A stretch of 64,000 nucleotides of DNA, from contig NC_015856.1 of NCBI RefSeq assembly GCF_000221045.1, positions 3,926,542 through 3,990,541 on the forward strand. Direction: 5' to 3'. The notes under the pieces are model-generated. The model was not told where the DNA came from, searched no databases, and saw only the letters and a program-made list of their open reading frames with translations. The position numbers and the translations under genes were made by a program. This stretch comes from Collimonas fungivorans Ter331 (lineage in GTDB: Bacteria; Pseudomonadota; Gammaproteobacteria; Burkholderiales; Burkholderiaceae_D). Below, piece after piece: positions 48,499 to 58,559 of the stretch (positions are counted from its first letter, which is position 1; each line of letters begins with the position of its first letter).

Positions 48499-50826
48499 TT
48501 ATATCTTTCCCGCCAGGCTGATGCCTATCGTGCGCGGCGCAATCCGGTAGCCTTCCGATACCGACTGCACGTTCGGACGCTGGATCACCTTGTCGCTATT
48601 GGTTGCATTCTTGACAAACAGGGTCAGTTCCCAGCGATCGAAAGTGGCGCCGACGCTGGCGTCGACGGTGCTGTAGGCCGGGCGCTGGTAATCCGGATCG
48701 GTAGCCACCAGGGTGCCGTGGCTGCTGCCGGTCCAGTGCGCGGCGGCACGGGCAAAACCGTAATAATCGCCGGTCAGGTTGAAGCTATATTGGCCGGTCA
48801 GGCTGACGTTGTATTTAGGCACGCCCTGGATCGGATCGCCGGCGTGCGCTTTCAGCGACGGCACGTCAGACGACAAGGTCGCCTTGGTGTAGCCGCCGGA
48901 CAGGCCGAGCAGGATGTTGGACGTCGGCTTGCCCTTGATCTCGAACTCGGCGCCATAGCTCTTGGCCTTGCCGACGTTGGTTTCGTAATCGAAGCCGCAG
49001 CCGGGCAGCGCGATGTCCTGCTGCAAGCCGTCCCACTGGATATAAAAGACCGATGCGTTGACCGACAGGCGGTTGCCCAGCAGGCGCGACTTGTTGCCCA
49101 GTTCATAGCTCCACAGCTTGTCGGACTTGAACGAAGTCGGCGCTTCGCTAATGCCGAGATTGGCGAAGTCGGACGCGCACAGCGACGCCGGGATCGGACG
49201 GGTATTGCCGCCCAGGCGGAATCCTTCGGTGGCCGAGGTGTACACGGTATTGTTAGGATCGACTTCCCAGATCAGAGAAAACTTCGGCGTCAGCTTGGAA
49301 GAACTGCTGCTGACCGATGAACTGGTCGGGCCGCCGTTCCAGTAATCGTCGCCGTTGCGGCTCAGGCTGTCGGTAGCTTGCAGGTAGCGCAGGCCGACGG
49401 TGCCGTGCACGGTCGGCACGAAATAATAATTCAGCTCGCCGAACAGCGCTTTCTGCTCGGTGCGGTAGTGGCGCTCGCTGAAATAGGAATTGTCGTTCGG
49501 GAAGGCGATCCCGAGCTGGCTCGGATCGGCCGGATTGGCGCCGAACGCGGCGTAAGTCGCATTGAGGCCGAAGATCGGTTCGTTGTCGGTCACATTGGTA
49601 TGCAGGTTGGCGTAATAGACGCCGCCCAGCCAGGTGAACGGCGAGACTTTCTGGTCATACGGCTTGGAAGTGACGCGGAATTCCTGCGAGAACTGCCGCA
49701 CCTGGTTCTGCAGGTACACCGCCGATGGCAAGGCGCCGATGGCAGCGGCGAGGCCAGGCGGCGTGTCCGGCACCGCCGAACCGAGGTTGTTGACGGTGGT
49801 GCCGTCCTGGGTGCGGTTGAAGGTGCGCTGGTAGAAACTGGAAACCGAGATCAGGTCGGCCTGGCCCAGGTCGTAATTGACGGTCAGGCTGGGCACCAGC
49901 AGGCGGTCGTTGCCTGGCTCGCGCACCAGCTTGCTGGTCTGGTTCTTGGGCAGGTCCAGGTAGGAGGCGTCGATATCCTTGGAATTGACTTCCTGGTAGA
50001 ACACCGAGGGCGTGATGCTCAGGTTGCGGGTCGGCTGCCATTTCATCGCCAGCTTCACCACGCTCGAATCCTGGGCGTTGATGCCGGAAGCGATCACATT
50101 GCCGGTGGTCGGCGATACCTGGTCGATATAACCGCTCTCATGGCCGGTCTGGATGCCGATGCGCAGCGCCAGTTCGCCCGGGATCAGGGGCTGGTTGACG
50201 ACGCCGTTGACAGTGTAGTTGGTGCCGCCGCCCTTGGTTCCCGAGACTTCGGAATAGACGCTGGCTTCGCGCTCCTTCAGGTTGGGCTGGTTGCTGATGA
50301 ACTTGATGGTGCCGCCCATCGAACTGGCGCCATATAGCGTGCCCTGCGGGCCGCGCAGCACTTCGATGCGGTCGATGTCGAAGAACTTCGGTTCGGAACT
50401 GCCCATGCTGTACAGGTTGCGCGTGGTCATCGAGACATCGTCGAGGTAGACGCCGACGGTGGCCGAACCGGCGGCTGAACTGATGCCGCGGATTTCGATG
50501 TTGCTCAGGCCCGCGCCGGAACCGCTGGCGCCGGAGAACGAGATGTTCGGCATGGCCCGCGTCACGTCTGCAAAATTGTTGATGTGCGCGGCTTGCAGTT
50601 CCTCGCCGCTGATCACCGAAATGCTGAGCGGCACCTTGCTGGCATCTTCCTTGCGCTTTTGCGCCGTAACGAGCACAGCTTCAATCTGGTCGCTCTGCTT
50701 CGCCGATTTTTTTGTCTCGGGCGCATCGGCGGCAAGCTGTTGCGCTGAAGCCGTAGCCAGCAGTAGTGTGGAAGTTGCTGCGGCCACAGCAATCGCACAG
50801 GTCAGATTCGAGGAACCAGGTCTCAT
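48499..50826 (-). CDS. TonB-dependent outer-membrane receptor
   Basis: 775 residues. Signal peptide in the first ~28 residues (LLLATASAQQ). A TonB-box-like stretch is EAVLVTAQKRKEDASKVPLS, followed by the plug (ISVISGEELQ, IEVLRGPQGTLYGASSMGG) and a 22-strand barrel ending SLAGKI. The plug style resembles receptors for siderophores or complex organic ligands; substrate unknown. Isolated, without ExbB/ExbD or transport genes adjacent. Confidence 0.92.
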   Translation of the reverse strand: MRPGSSNLTCAIAVAAATSTLLLATASAQQLAADAPETKKSAKQSDQIEAVLVTAQKRKEDASKVPLSISVISGEELQAAHINNFADVTRAMPNISFSGASGSGAGLSNIEIRGISSAAGSATVGVYLDDVSMTTRNLYSMGSSEPKFFDIDRIEVLRGPQGTLYGASSMGGTIKFISNQPNLKEREASVYSEVSGTKGGGTNYTVNGVVNQPLIPGELALRIGIQTGHESGYIDQVSPTTGNVIASGINAQDSSVVKLAMKWQPTRNLSITPSVFYQEVNSKDIDASYLDLPKNQTSKLVREPGNDRLLVPSLTVNYDLGQADLISVSSFYQRTFNRTQDGTTVNNLGSAVPDTPPGLAAAIGALPSAVYLQNQVRQFSQEFRVTSKPYDQKVSPFTWLGGVYYANLHTNVTDNEPIFGLNATYAAFGANPADPSQLGIAFPNDNSYFSERHYRTEQKALFGELNYYFVPTVHGTVGLRYLQATDSLSRNGDDYWNGGPTSSSVSSSSSKLTPKFSLIWEVDPNNTVYTSATEGFRLGGNTRPIPASLCASDFANLGISEAPTSFKSDKLWSYELGNKSRLLGNRLSVNASVFYIQWDGLQQDIALPGCGFDYETNVGKAKSYGAEFEIKGKPTSNILLGLSGGYTKATLSSDVPSLKAHAGDPIQGVPKYNVSLTGQYSFNLTGDYYGFARAAAHWTGSSHGTLVATDPDYQRPAYSTVDASVGATFDRWELTLFVKNATNSDKVIQRPNVQSVSEGYRIAPRTIGISLAGKI

Positions 50827-51105
50827 TTTTTTATAACCCTATGGTAGGCAGCGGTGAAAAATACTTATCAGCAATATTTATGCCACGCCCGGCATTCCTC
50901 CAAAAGGGGCATTACTGCCAGCAGCACCCCAGGGCGCCAAGTTCAGGGGCTGTTTTTATGTCACGTTCTGGTGCGGCTTGCACCAAAGCAAATATACGAC
51001 CGTACTACCGCACTTCAGCGATAGGGAATAGCGCGCCGGCAAATTGGGCTACAATTTCCGGCTGGACCGACACGCAACCGATAAGCAACAACAGGAGCAT
51101 TGACC

Positions 51106-51852
51106 ATGATTGTCTTGATTACCGGCGCAACCGCTGGCTTCGGCGCCGAAATGGCGCGTAAATTCACCAAGAACGGCCATCAGGTCATCGCTACCGGCCG
51201 CCGCAAGGACCGGCTGGACCAGCTGGCCGCCGAACTGGGCGCGGCAGTGTTGCCTATCGTCATGGACGTCACCGACAAGGCCTCGATCAGCAGCGCGCTG
51301 GCTGCGCTGCCGCCGGCATGGCAGGAAATCGACGTGCTGGTCAATAACGCCGGCCTGGCGCTGGGCGTGGAATCGGCGCAGCAAGCCTCGCTGGAAGAAT
51401 GGGAAACCATGATCGAGACCAATTGCAAGGGCCTGGTGACCATGACCCGCCTGGTGCTGCCCGGCATGGTGGCGCGCGGACGCGGCACGGTGATCAACCT
51501 CGGTTCCATCGCTGGCGAATACCCTTATCCGGGCGGCAATGTGTACGGCGCCACCAAGGCTTTCGTCAAGCAGTTCACGCTCAACCTGCGCGCCGACCTG
51601 GTGGGCACCGGCGTGCGCGCTACCGATATCGCGCCGGGTTTGTGCGGCGGCACCGAGTTCTCCAATGTGCGCTACCGCGGCAACGACGAAGCGGCCGCCA
51701 AAGTCTATGAAGGCACACAGCCGCTGACGCCGGGCGACATTGCCGATACCGCCTACTGGGTCGCGACCCTGCCGGCCCACATCAATATCAACCGCATTGA
51801 AATGATGCCTACCTGCCAGGGTTTTGCCGGCATGAGCATCAAGCGCAACTAA
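51106..51852 (+). CDS. YdfG-like short-chain dehydrogenase
   Basis: 248 residues from ATG at 51,106 with AGGAG 8 bases upstream. NADP-binding GATAGFG, active-site YGATKAFVKQF (Tyr-x3-Lys) preceded by INLGSIAG with Ser. It resembles YdfG, which oxidises L-allo-threonine and 3-hydroxypropionate. The 13-base gap to ybgC suggests they are co-transcribed. Confidence 0.9.
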   Translation: MIVLITGATAGFGAEMARKFTKNGHQVIATGRRKDRLDQLAAELGAAVLPIVMDVTDKASISSALAALPPAWQEIDVLVNNAGLALGVESAQQASLEEWETMIETNCKGLVTMTRLVLPGMVARGRGTVINLGSIAGEYPYPGGNVYGATKAFVKQFTLNLRADLVGTGVRATDIAPGLCGGTEFSNVRYRGNDEAAAKVYEGTQPLTPGDIADTAYWVATLPAHININRIEMMPTCQGFAGMSIKRN

Positions 51853-51864
51853 GCAAGCCAGGCA

Positions 51865-52323
51865 ATGAGCAAGATGACTCCCCTCCCGCATGCAGACTTC
51901 AGCTGGCGTATCCGGGTCTACTACGAAGACACCGATACCGGCGGCGTGGTGTTCTACGCCAACTATCTGAAATTTTTCGAGCGCGCCCGCACCGAGTGGC
52001 TGCGCGCGGCCGGCGTCGGCCAGCGCACGCTGGAACAGACCGACGGCGTCATGTTCGTCGTGAAAAACACCAGTGTCGATTACCACGCGCCGGCCAAACT
52101 GGATGACGAACTGGAATTGACGGTAGTAGTCGAGCGCCTTGGCCGCGTCGGCGTCGATTTCATCCAGCAAGCTTGGCGCCTGGGCGAGGATAAGCCAACC
52201 CTGCTGGCGACCGGCCGCATCAGCGTAGCCTGTGTCAACGCCGTCACTTTCCGGCCGCAAGGCATTCCGAAACCGGTATTGCACAACATCAAACCCGGCG
52301 CCCGGCATGCTGCAGCGGCATAA
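51865..52323 (+). CDS. ybgC: Acyl-CoA thioesterase YbgC
   Basis: 152 residues. Hot-dog fold with the catalytic Asp in YEDTDTGGVVFYANYLKFFE, the YbgC/4-HBT signature. First gene of the Tol-Pal locus; interacts with phospholipid-synthesis enzymes and hydrolyses short-chain acyl-CoA. A ~240-base stretch separates it from tolQ and may hold another promoter. Confidence 0.95.
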   Translation: MSKMTPLPHADFSWRIRVYYEDTDTGGVVFYANYLKFFERARTEWLRAAGVGQRTLEQTDGVMFVVKNTSVDYHAPAKLDDELELTVVVERLGRVGVDFIQQAWRLGEDKPTLLATGRISVACVNAVTFRPQGIPKPVLHNIKPGARHAAAA

Positions 52324-52560
52324 AGCTTGCTTTAATGCACTCAGTGAAAATAGTTCATTACAGCAACCCTTGAACCTTCGGACGCCCGCTGTGGTCTGAG
52401 CAACATTGCAACAAAATCCGGGGCAAGCGATAACGTCTGGTAACAATTCCTTCACCAATTGCTAATTTGGCGGTAAGCACTTTACGTTTACAATTCGTTG
52501 ATTCGTTGTTTAATAAGGTCTTTTACTTAAACCTAAGACCATTCCTCAAGACCGCTATCC

Positions 52561-53262
52561 ATGAATGTCACCCAAGATCTTTCGTTTATCACTCTCATCA
52601 CCAATGCTTCAGTATTAGTACAGCTAGTCATGGCGCTGCTGCTGGCAGTCTCCGTGATGAGCTGGACTTACATTTTCCGCAAGATGTTCGCGATCCGCAG
52701 CGCCCGTTCGCAGACGGAAGAATTCGAGCGCGCATTCTGGTCCGGCGGCAACCTGGCTACCCTGTACCAGGACGCCACCTCGAACCGGCGCAAAGGCGCC
52801 GGCCAAACCGGTGCCCTGGAACGCATTTTCGAAGCCGGCATGGATGAGTTCAACAAGGTCAAGGCTTCGCTCGGCCACAAGAGCGCGGGCGATTCCGCCG
52901 CCTTGCTGGACGGCGCCCGGCGCGCCATGCGCGCGGCTTACCAGCGGGAAATGGATGCGCTGGAATCGCACCTGGCCTTCCTCGCCTCGGTCGGTTCGGT
53001 ATCGCCGTATGTCGGCCTGTTCGGCACCGTGTGGGGCATCATGAATGCGTTCCGCGGCTTGGCAAACGTGCAACAGGCTACGCTGGCGGCGGTTGCGCCC
53101 GGCATCGCCGAAGCCCTGATCGCCACCGCAATCGGCCTGTTCGCCGCGATTCCGGCGGTGGTTGCCTATAACCGTTTCTCGCATGATGTCGACCGCCTGG
53201 CCATCCGCTTCGAGAGCTTCATCGAAGAATTCTCCAACATCTTGCAACGTCAGGCGCGCTAA
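52561..53262 (+). CDS. tolQ: Tol-Pal inner membrane protein TolQ
   Basis: 233 residues with three membrane helices. VSPYVGLFGTVWGIMNAF, then EALIATAIGLFAAIPAVVAYN are the MotA/TolQ/ExbB signature helices that form the proton channel with TolR. It couples proton flow to outer-membrane constriction at cell division. The stop overlaps tolR by 1 base. Confidence 0.97.
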   Translation: MNVTQDLSFITLITNASVLVQLVMALLLAVSVMSWTYIFRKMFAIRSARSQTEEFERAFWSGGNLATLYQDATSNRRKGAGQTGALERIFEAGMDEFNKVKASLGHKSAGDSAALLDGARRAMRAAYQREMDALESHLAFLASVGSVSPYVGLFGTVWGIMNAFRGLANVQQATLAAVAPGIAEALIATAIGLFAAIPAVVAYNRFSHDVDRLAIRFESFIEEFSNILQRQAR

Positions 53263-53696
53263 TGTCCGGCTCCTCATCCATGCGCGGCGGCCGCACCCGC
53301 AAATTCAAGGCGGACATCAACGTCGTTCCGTACATCGACGTGATGATGGTATTGCTGGTGATTTTCATGGTGTCGGCGCCGCTGACCAATCCGAGCGTGA
53401 TCAATTTGCCGAACGCGGCGAAATCGGCGACGCCGCCGACCGAATACATCGAAATCACCCTGAAACCGGGCGACCTCACCAGCGTGCGCATCAACAGCCA
53501 GAAAAGCGGCACCAGCAAGGCCGAGAGCGTGCCGCGCAACGGCCTGAAGCAGAAGCTGCAGCTGCTGCATGCCGACAAACCCGACATGCCGGTGATGATT
53601 TCGGCCGACAAGGACATCAAATACGACGAAGTGATCAAGGTCATTTCGGAAGCCAAGATGCTTGGCATTAACCGCGTCGGACTGGCGACAAAGTGA
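53262..53696 (+). CDS. tolR: Tol-Pal inner membrane protein TolR
   Basis: 144 residues. DINVVPYIDVMMVLLVIFMV supplies the single helix with the Asp essential for proton conduction, then a periplasmic domain (FISADKDIKYDEVIKVI-like segment). Forms the ion-driven stator with TolQ. Starts on the last base of tolQ. Confidence 0.97.
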   Translation: MSGSSSMRGGRTRKFKADINVVPYIDVMMVLLVIFMVSAPLTNPSVINLPNAAKSATPPTEYIEITLKPGDLTSVRINSQKSGTSKAESVPRNGLKQKLQLLHADKPDMPVMISADKDIKYDEVIKVISEAKMLGINRVGLATK

Positions 53697-53706
53697 CGAT
53701 CAGGTT

Positions 53707-54633
53707 ATGACAGGCAACTCCCCGTATTCCGTACCAAAAGAACCCGGCAGCATACGCGCCATCTTGCTTGCAGCGGCGGTGCATGCCGCCTTGTTTGCCT
53801 TCCTCTGGTTCGGCATCCACTGGCAAAGTACGCAGCCGATAGCCGTCGAGGCCGAAGTCTGGGATCCGCAGATCAAGGATGCCGCGCCGACGCCGCCGGA
53901 ACCAGTGCCGCAACCGACTCCGGAACCGAAGCCGGAACCGGTGATCCAGGACACCACGCCGCCGAAGGTGGTGGCGCCGCCGTTGCCGGATCCGGAAATC
54001 GCGCTGGAACAGGAAAAGAAACGCAAAGAACAGGAACGCAAGGACCTGCAGCGCCAGGAAGAACTGGAAAAGCAGCGGAAATTGCAAAAACAGCAAGACG
54101 AACAAGAGCAGAAAGACAAGCTGAAGGCCGAGGCTGAGCAAAAAGCTGCCAAGGACAAGGCCGCGGCCCAGGAAAAACAAAAACTGGATGCCGCCAAAAA
54201 GACTGAAGCCGATGCCAAGAAGAAACAGGCAGCTGCAGAGGCCGCCGCCGAAACCAAGCGCCGCAGCGATGAAATGAAGCGCATGCTGGGCCAGGCAGTC
54301 GGCAACGGCCCGGCCAACAGCACCGGCACCGCGGCCCAGTCGCAAGGGCCGCGCGGCGATCCTGGCTATGCGCAAAAGGTCGCCAGCAAGATCAAGTCGA
54401 ACATCATCTTTAACGTGCCCGAAGGCTTGGCCGGAAACCCGGCAGCGGAATTTGATGTCCAACTGCTGCCGGACGGTTCGGTAGCGAGCGTGCGCCTCAG
54501 GAAATCCTCTGGGGTTTCCGGTTTTGACGAGGCAGTCAAACGAGCGATTGAGAAATCGGCGCCTTATCCAAAAGACAAAACGGGTTCTGTTCCGTCCAGC
54601 TTCATCGGAACCCATAAACCGAAAGATCAGTAA
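53707..54633 (+). CDS. tolA: Tol-Pal protein TolA
   Basis: 308 residues from ATG at 53,707. One N-terminal membrane helix (AILLAAAVHAALFAFLWFGI), a Pro-rich region, then a long Lys/Glu/Ala/Gln helix (~110-220), and a globular C-terminus (VPEGLAGNPAAEFDVQLLPD). TolA spans the periplasm linking TolQR to Pal. Upstream in-frame codons inside tolR are rejected. Filamentous phages and colicins use TolA in enteric bacteria. Confidence 0.95.
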   Translation: MTGNSPYSVPKEPGSIRAILLAAAVHAALFAFLWFGIHWQSTQPIAVEAEVWDPQIKDAAPTPPEPVPQPTPEPKPEPVIQDTTPPKVVAPPLPDPEIALEQEKKRKEQERKDLQRQEELEKQRKLQKQQDEQEQKDKLKAEAEQKAAKDKAAAQEKQKLDAAKKTEADAKKKQAAAEAAAETKRRSDEMKRMLGQAVGNGPANSTGTAAQSQGPRGDPGYAQKVASKIKSNIIFNVPEGLAGNPAAEFDVQLLPDGSVASVRLRKSSGVSGFDEAVKRAIEKSAPYPKDKTGSVPSSFIGTHKPKDQ

Positions 54634-54636
54634 GCC

Positions 54637-55920
54637 ATGAAAAACAAACTGCACCAACTATTCGCAGCCGTGGGGCTTGTGCTTGCCACGGTGGCGTTCA
54701 GCGCCCCGGCCAACGCCCAACTGCGCATCGAAACCTCCGGCGTCGGCGCCAGCCAGATTCCGATCGCCATCGCCGGCTTCAGCAACGAAGACCTGGCGCC
54801 TCAACAGGTTACAGCGATCATCAAGGCTGACCTGGCGCGCAGCGGATTTTTCAAGATTATCGACACCGGCGATGTCATCTCGGAAGCGAGCCAGGTCAAC
54901 CTCGGCGACTGGAAAGCGCGCGGCGCCGACGCCCTGGTGGTCGGCAGCGTGCAACGCCTGGCCGACGGCCGTTTCGACGTCCGCTACCGCCTGATGGACA
55001 CCGTCAAATCGGCCCAGCTGTCGGCGCTGGCGATGGCTGCCGCGCCACAGTACACGCGGGTCACCGCCCACAAGATCGCCGACGACATCTATGAAAAACT
55101 GATCGGCGCACGCGGCGCATTTGCTACCCGCATCGCTTACATCATCAAGGCCGGCAAGGAATACCGGCTGGAAGTCGCCGACTCCGACGGCGAAGGCACC
55201 CAGGTCGCGCTGCGCTCCAACGAACCGATCATTTCGCCGGCCTGGTCGCCGGACGGCACCAAGGTCGCCTACGTCTCGTTCGAAGCCAAGAAACCGGTGG
55301 TCTACGTGCAGAACCTGATCACCAAGCAGCGCATCGTGGTGGCCAACTACAAGGGCAGCAATTCGGCGCCGTCGTGGTCGCCTGACGGCAGCAAGCTGGC
55401 GATTGCGCTGGCGCGCGACGGCCTGACCCAAGTCTACGTGGTGAACTCCGACGGCGGCGGCTTGCGGCGCCTGACCCAGACCAACGGCATCGACACCGAG
55501 CCGCAATTCTCGGCCGACGGCCAGAACATCTACTTCACCAGCGACCGCAGCGGCGGCCCGCAAATCTACAAGATGAGCGCCAGCGGCGGCGACGCCCAGC
55601 GCGTGACCTTCGGCGGCACTTACAACATCAGCCCGCGGATTTCGCCCGACGGCAAGACGCTGGCGTATATCTCGCAGCGCGGCGGCCGCTTCCAGCTGTA
55701 TGCGCTGGACCTGACCAATGGCCAGGAACAGCGTTTGTCGGACACCGTCAAGGATGAATCCCCGAGTTTTTCGCCGAACGGCAAATACATCATGTACGCC
55801 ACAGAATCGGGCCGCCGCGGTTCGCTGGCAGTGGTCTCAGTTGACGGCCGCGTAAAACAGCGCTTAACTATGCAGGCAGGCGATATACGGGAGCCTACTT
55901 GGGGTCCTTTCATGAAATAA
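54637..55920 (+). CDS. tolB: Tol-Pal periplasmic protein TolB
   Basis: 427 residues with a signal peptide ending near APANA. N-terminal domain LRIETSGVGASQIPIAIA, followed by five WD40-like beta-propeller repeats with motifs such as SPAWSPDGTKVAYVS and APSWSPDGSKLAIALA. Binds Pal and the TolA C-terminus. Only 3 bases separate it from tolA. Confidence 0.97.
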   Translation: MKNKLHQLFAAVGLVLATVAFSAPANAQLRIETSGVGASQIPIAIAGFSNEDLAPQQVTAIIKADLARSGFFKIIDTGDVISEASQVNLGDWKARGADALVVGSVQRLADGRFDVRYRLMDTVKSAQLSALAMAAAPQYTRVTAHKIADDIYEKLIGARGAFATRIAYIIKAGKEYRLEVADSDGEGTQVALRSNEPIISPAWSPDGTKVAYVSFEAKKPVVYVQNLITKQRIVVANYKGSNSAPSWSPDGSKLAIALARDGLTQVYVVNSDGGGLRRLTQTNGIDTEPQFSADGQNIYFTSDRSGGPQIYKMSASGGDAQRVTFGGTYNISPRISPDGKTLAYISQRGGRFQLYALDLTNGQEQRLSDTVKDESPSFSPNGKYIMYATESGRRGSLAVVSVDGRVKQRLTMQAGDIREPTWGPFMK

Positions 55921-55971
55921 TCACGTAGTTACTTTGAATCGACGTTCGTTTCCCACTCTGGAGAATTAAAA

Positions 55972-56490
55972 ATGCTAAATATCAGAAACTTTGCCCTCGT
56001 CGTTGCCAGCGCCATCTTGCTGGCCGCTTGCTCGTCCCCTGTCAAGCTGGACGACAAGGCAGTCCCAGTCGTCGACAGCGGCGCTACCGGTGCTGATACC
56101 CGTTCCGTCAATACGGTTGACGCCGGTTCCAGCGATCCGCTGAACCAGCCAGGCGGCATCCTCTCCAAGCGCAGCATTTACTTTGACTTCGACAGCTACA
56201 CCGTCAAGGACGAGTTCAAGTCAGTAGTTGAAGCGCACGCCCAGTATCTGAACAGCCACAAGAACCGCAAGATCATCATCCAAGGCAATACCGATGACCG
56301 CGGCGGCCGCGAATACAACCTGGCGCTGGGACAAAAACGTGCCGAGGCAGTACGCAAGGCATTGGTGTTGTTAGGCGTATCGGACACCCAGGTCGAAGCA
56401 GTTTCGCTGGGCAAGGAAAAGCCTAAGGCGCTCGGCAGCGACGAAGCGTCCTACGCTGAAAACCGCCGTTCCGACATCGTTTATCAATAA
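55972..56490 (+). CDS. pal: Peptidoglycan-associated lipoprotein Pal
   Basis: 172 residues. Lipobox ILLAACSS directs acylation at Cys; the OmpA-like domain (FDFDSYTVKDEF, then NRKIIIQGNTDDRGGREYNL and RAEAVRKALVLLGV) binds peptidoglycan. Anchors the outer membrane to the cell wall with TolB. The stop overlaps cpoB at base 56,490. Confidence 0.97.
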   Translation: MLNIRNFALVVASAILLAACSSPVKLDDKAVPVVDSGATGADTRSVNTVDAGSSDPLNQPGGILSKRSIYFDFDSYTVKDEFKSVVEAHAQYLNSHKNRKIIIQGNTDDRGGREYNLALGQKRAEAVRKALVLLGVSDTQVEAVSLGKEKPKALGSDEASYAENRRSDIVYQ

Positions 56491-57239
56491 TGATGCGGAC
56501 GTTCTTCAAAGCCACGATGACTGCGGCCATGCTGGCCGCGGTTTTTTCCGCTCCGACCGCCCGCGCCGGGCTGTTTGACGACGATGAAGCACGTCGGGCG
56601 ATATTGGATATACGCAGCAAGATCGATGCGGTGAATGCCAAGGTCGATACCAAGGCGGACAAGACCAGTTCCCTCAACCTGTCCGACCAGAATGATCGCC
56701 TGAACCAGGAAATCGCCAAGCTGCGCGGACAGATCGAAGTGCTGACCAACGAGCTGGCAAATACCCAGCAGCGCCAGAAAGATTTCTACGTCGACCTCGA
56801 TACCCGCATGCGCAAGCTGGAGCCGCAGAAGGTCAGCGTCGACGGCCAGGAAGTGAGCATCGGCGCCAACGACCAGAAGGCCTACGATGCAGCGCTGGCG
56901 ACCTTCAAGGCTGGCGACTATAAAACCGCGGCAACGGCGTTTTCGAATTTCGTGCGCTCCAGCCCGGACTCAGGCCTGGCGCCATCCGCGCAATATTTCC
57001 TGGGCAACTCGTATTACGCCCTGCGCGATTACAAGAATGCGATTGCAGCGCAGCAGGTGGTGGTCAGCAAGTACGCCGACAATCCCAAGGCGGCCGACGC
57101 ACTGTTGACTATCTCCAGCAGCTACACCGAGCTGAAGAATAAGCCGCAGTCCAAGCGCGCACTGGAACAGCTGCTGTCGCAGTATCCAAACACGCAGGCG
57201 GCCCAGACAGCAAAGGAACGCCTTGCCACGCTCAAGTGA
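56490..57239 (+). CDS. cpoB: Cell division coordinator CpoB (YbgF)
   Basis: 249 residues. Signal peptide (FSAPTARA), N-terminal coiled coil (~45-110, RLNQEIAKLRGQIEVLTNEL), and TPR repeats (AYDAALATFKAGDYKTAATA, then YFLGNSYYALRDYKNAIAAQ). Coordinates peptidoglycan synthesis with Tol-Pal during constriction. Ends the operon; a tRNA-Lys gene follows by 90 bases. Confidence 0.96.
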   Translation: MMRTFFKATMTAAMLAAVFSAPTARAGLFDDDEARRAILDIRSKIDAVNAKVDTKADKTSSLNLSDQNDRLNQEIAKLRGQIEVLTNELANTQQRQKDFYVDLDTRMRKLEPQKVSVDGQEVSIGANDQKAYDAALATFKAGDYKTAATAFSNFVRSSPDSGLAPSAQYFLGNSYYALRDYKNAIAAQQVVVSKYADNPKAADALLTISSSYTELKNKPQSKRALEQLLSQYPNTQAAQTAKERLATLK

Positions 57240-57329
57240 GCGGCAAAATCTAATTTTGCAGATTATATAAATAAAAGTGCATATGGGTTTGACAGCTCAT
57301 ATGCACTTTACATATAATAGCGGTCTTTC

Positions 57330-57405
57330 GGGTCGTTAGCTCAGCTGGTAGAGCAGCGGACTTTTAATCCGTTGGTCGCAGGTTCGAATCCCGCACGGCC
57401 TACCA
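57330..57405 (+). tRNA. tRNA-Lys(UUU)
   Basis: 76 bases, with acceptor GGGTCGT/ACGGCCT (two G-U pairs), D arm GCTCAGCTGGTAGAGC, anticodon loop CTTTTAA (UUU), T arm GCAGGTTCGAATCCCGC and encoded CCA end. An intrinsic terminator follows at 57,439. Confidence 0.97.
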
Positions 57406-57438
57406 CGAATAAGCAGCAAGAAACAGAAACGCAGAAGC

Positions 57439-57469
57439 AGCCGCTTGCAGAAATGTAAGCGGCTTTTTT
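57439..57469 (+). terminator. Intrinsic terminator after tRNA-Lys
   Basis: AGCCGCTT-GCAGAAATGT-AAGCGGCT followed by TTTTT. Good stem and T run. Confidence 0.85.
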
Positions 57470-57832
57470 GTTTTTGCCTGCCCGCTTTTCCGTCATCGCG
57501 GCGCCCTCTTTCCTTCTTCAAATCCCGGCGGCTGGCCGCGCATTTGTTGTAAATAATTTCCATCCAGCTATCTATTTTCGAATTTTATGTTGTAATGCCC
57601 GTTTTTTTAATCTTTACGGCGCTCACAAAGATTGATGTATGGCCCGGTCAGCCGCATAAACAAAGGCATTTTCATAATGTTCGATAAATTCGAACATACA
57701 CCCCTATTTTTTCCGTTTTTCTTTTGATTTGGCAACGCGCATACTTCTTCCAGTTGCTTCAACACTGCAGCCATCGCTACCATTCTTCATAGTGAAAAAT
57801 GGCGCTGCCTGCAGTCACTGACGGAGAAAATC
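57470..57832. other. Non-coding region upstream of the pirin gene
   Basis: No convincing gene on either strand. AT-rich segments at 57,560-57,740 probably contain the pirin promoter; I cannot place its -10 and -35 boxes. TTCGATAAATTCGAA at 57,679 is a near-palindrome. Confidence 0.45.
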
Positions 57833-58534
57833 ATGCTTCAAATTCGTAAAAGCGAAGAACGCGGCGTCGCCGATCACGGTTGGCTGAATTCGCACCATAC
57901 ATTTTCGTTCGGCCACTATTTCGACGCTGAACATACCGGCTTCGGACCGCTGCTGGTGATCAACGAAGACCGGGTAAAAGCCGGCCAAGGTTTCGGCACC
58001 CACGGCCACAGCGACATGGAAATCATTTCCTATGTGCTGGACGGCGCGCTGGAACACAAGGACAGCATGGGCACCGGTTCGGTCCTGCATTACGGCGATG
58101 TGCAAAGGATGAGCGCCGGCAGCGGCGTACGCCACAGCGAGTTCAATCACTCGGCTGCCGCGCCTGTGCATTTCCTGCAGATCTGGATCAAGCCGAATGT
58201 CACCGGCATTCCGCCCAGCTACGAGGAAAAGCATTTCACGGTTGCGCAAAAGCAGGAACAGCTGCGCCTGATCGCATCGGCCGACGGCCGCGACAACTCG
58301 GTGCTGATCCATCAGGATGCGTCGATCTATGCAGCGATCCTGAACGGCGGCGAGCCGCTGCGGCACACGCTGGCAGATGGACGCAACGCTTATGTGCATG
58401 TGATACGCGGCCGCGTCAGCGTTAACGGCGTCGAGCTGAACGGCGGCGACGCGGTGAAGGTGACGGCCGAGAATGCGGTCGTGCTGGCCAACGCCGAAGC
58501 CGCAGAAGTATTGCTGTTCGACCTGCCTTATTGA
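57833..58534 (+). CDS. Pirin family protein
   Basis: 233 residues. The N-terminal cupin contains TFSFGHYFDAEHTGFG and GFGTHGHSDMEIISYVL, whose His/His/Glu residues bind the metal; SAGSGVRHSEFNHS follows. The second cupin is shorter. Bacterial pirins of this YhhW type may act as quercetinase or redox sensors. GGAG lies 8 bases upstream of the ATG. A strong terminator follows. Confidence 0.93.
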   Translation: MLQIRKSEERGVADHGWLNSHHTFSFGHYFDAEHTGFGPLLVINEDRVKAGQGFGTHGHSDMEIISYVLDGALEHKDSMGTGSVLHYGDVQRMSAGSGVRHSEFNHSAAAPVHFLQIWIKPNVTGIPPSYEEKHFTVAQKQEQLRLIASADGRDNSVLIHQDASIYAAILNGGEPLRHTLADGRNAYVHVIRGRVSVNGVELNGGDAVKVTAENAVVLANAEAAEVLLFDLPY

Positions 58535-58559
58535 TCTGGCGGGCGAAGCAGAGGCCGGG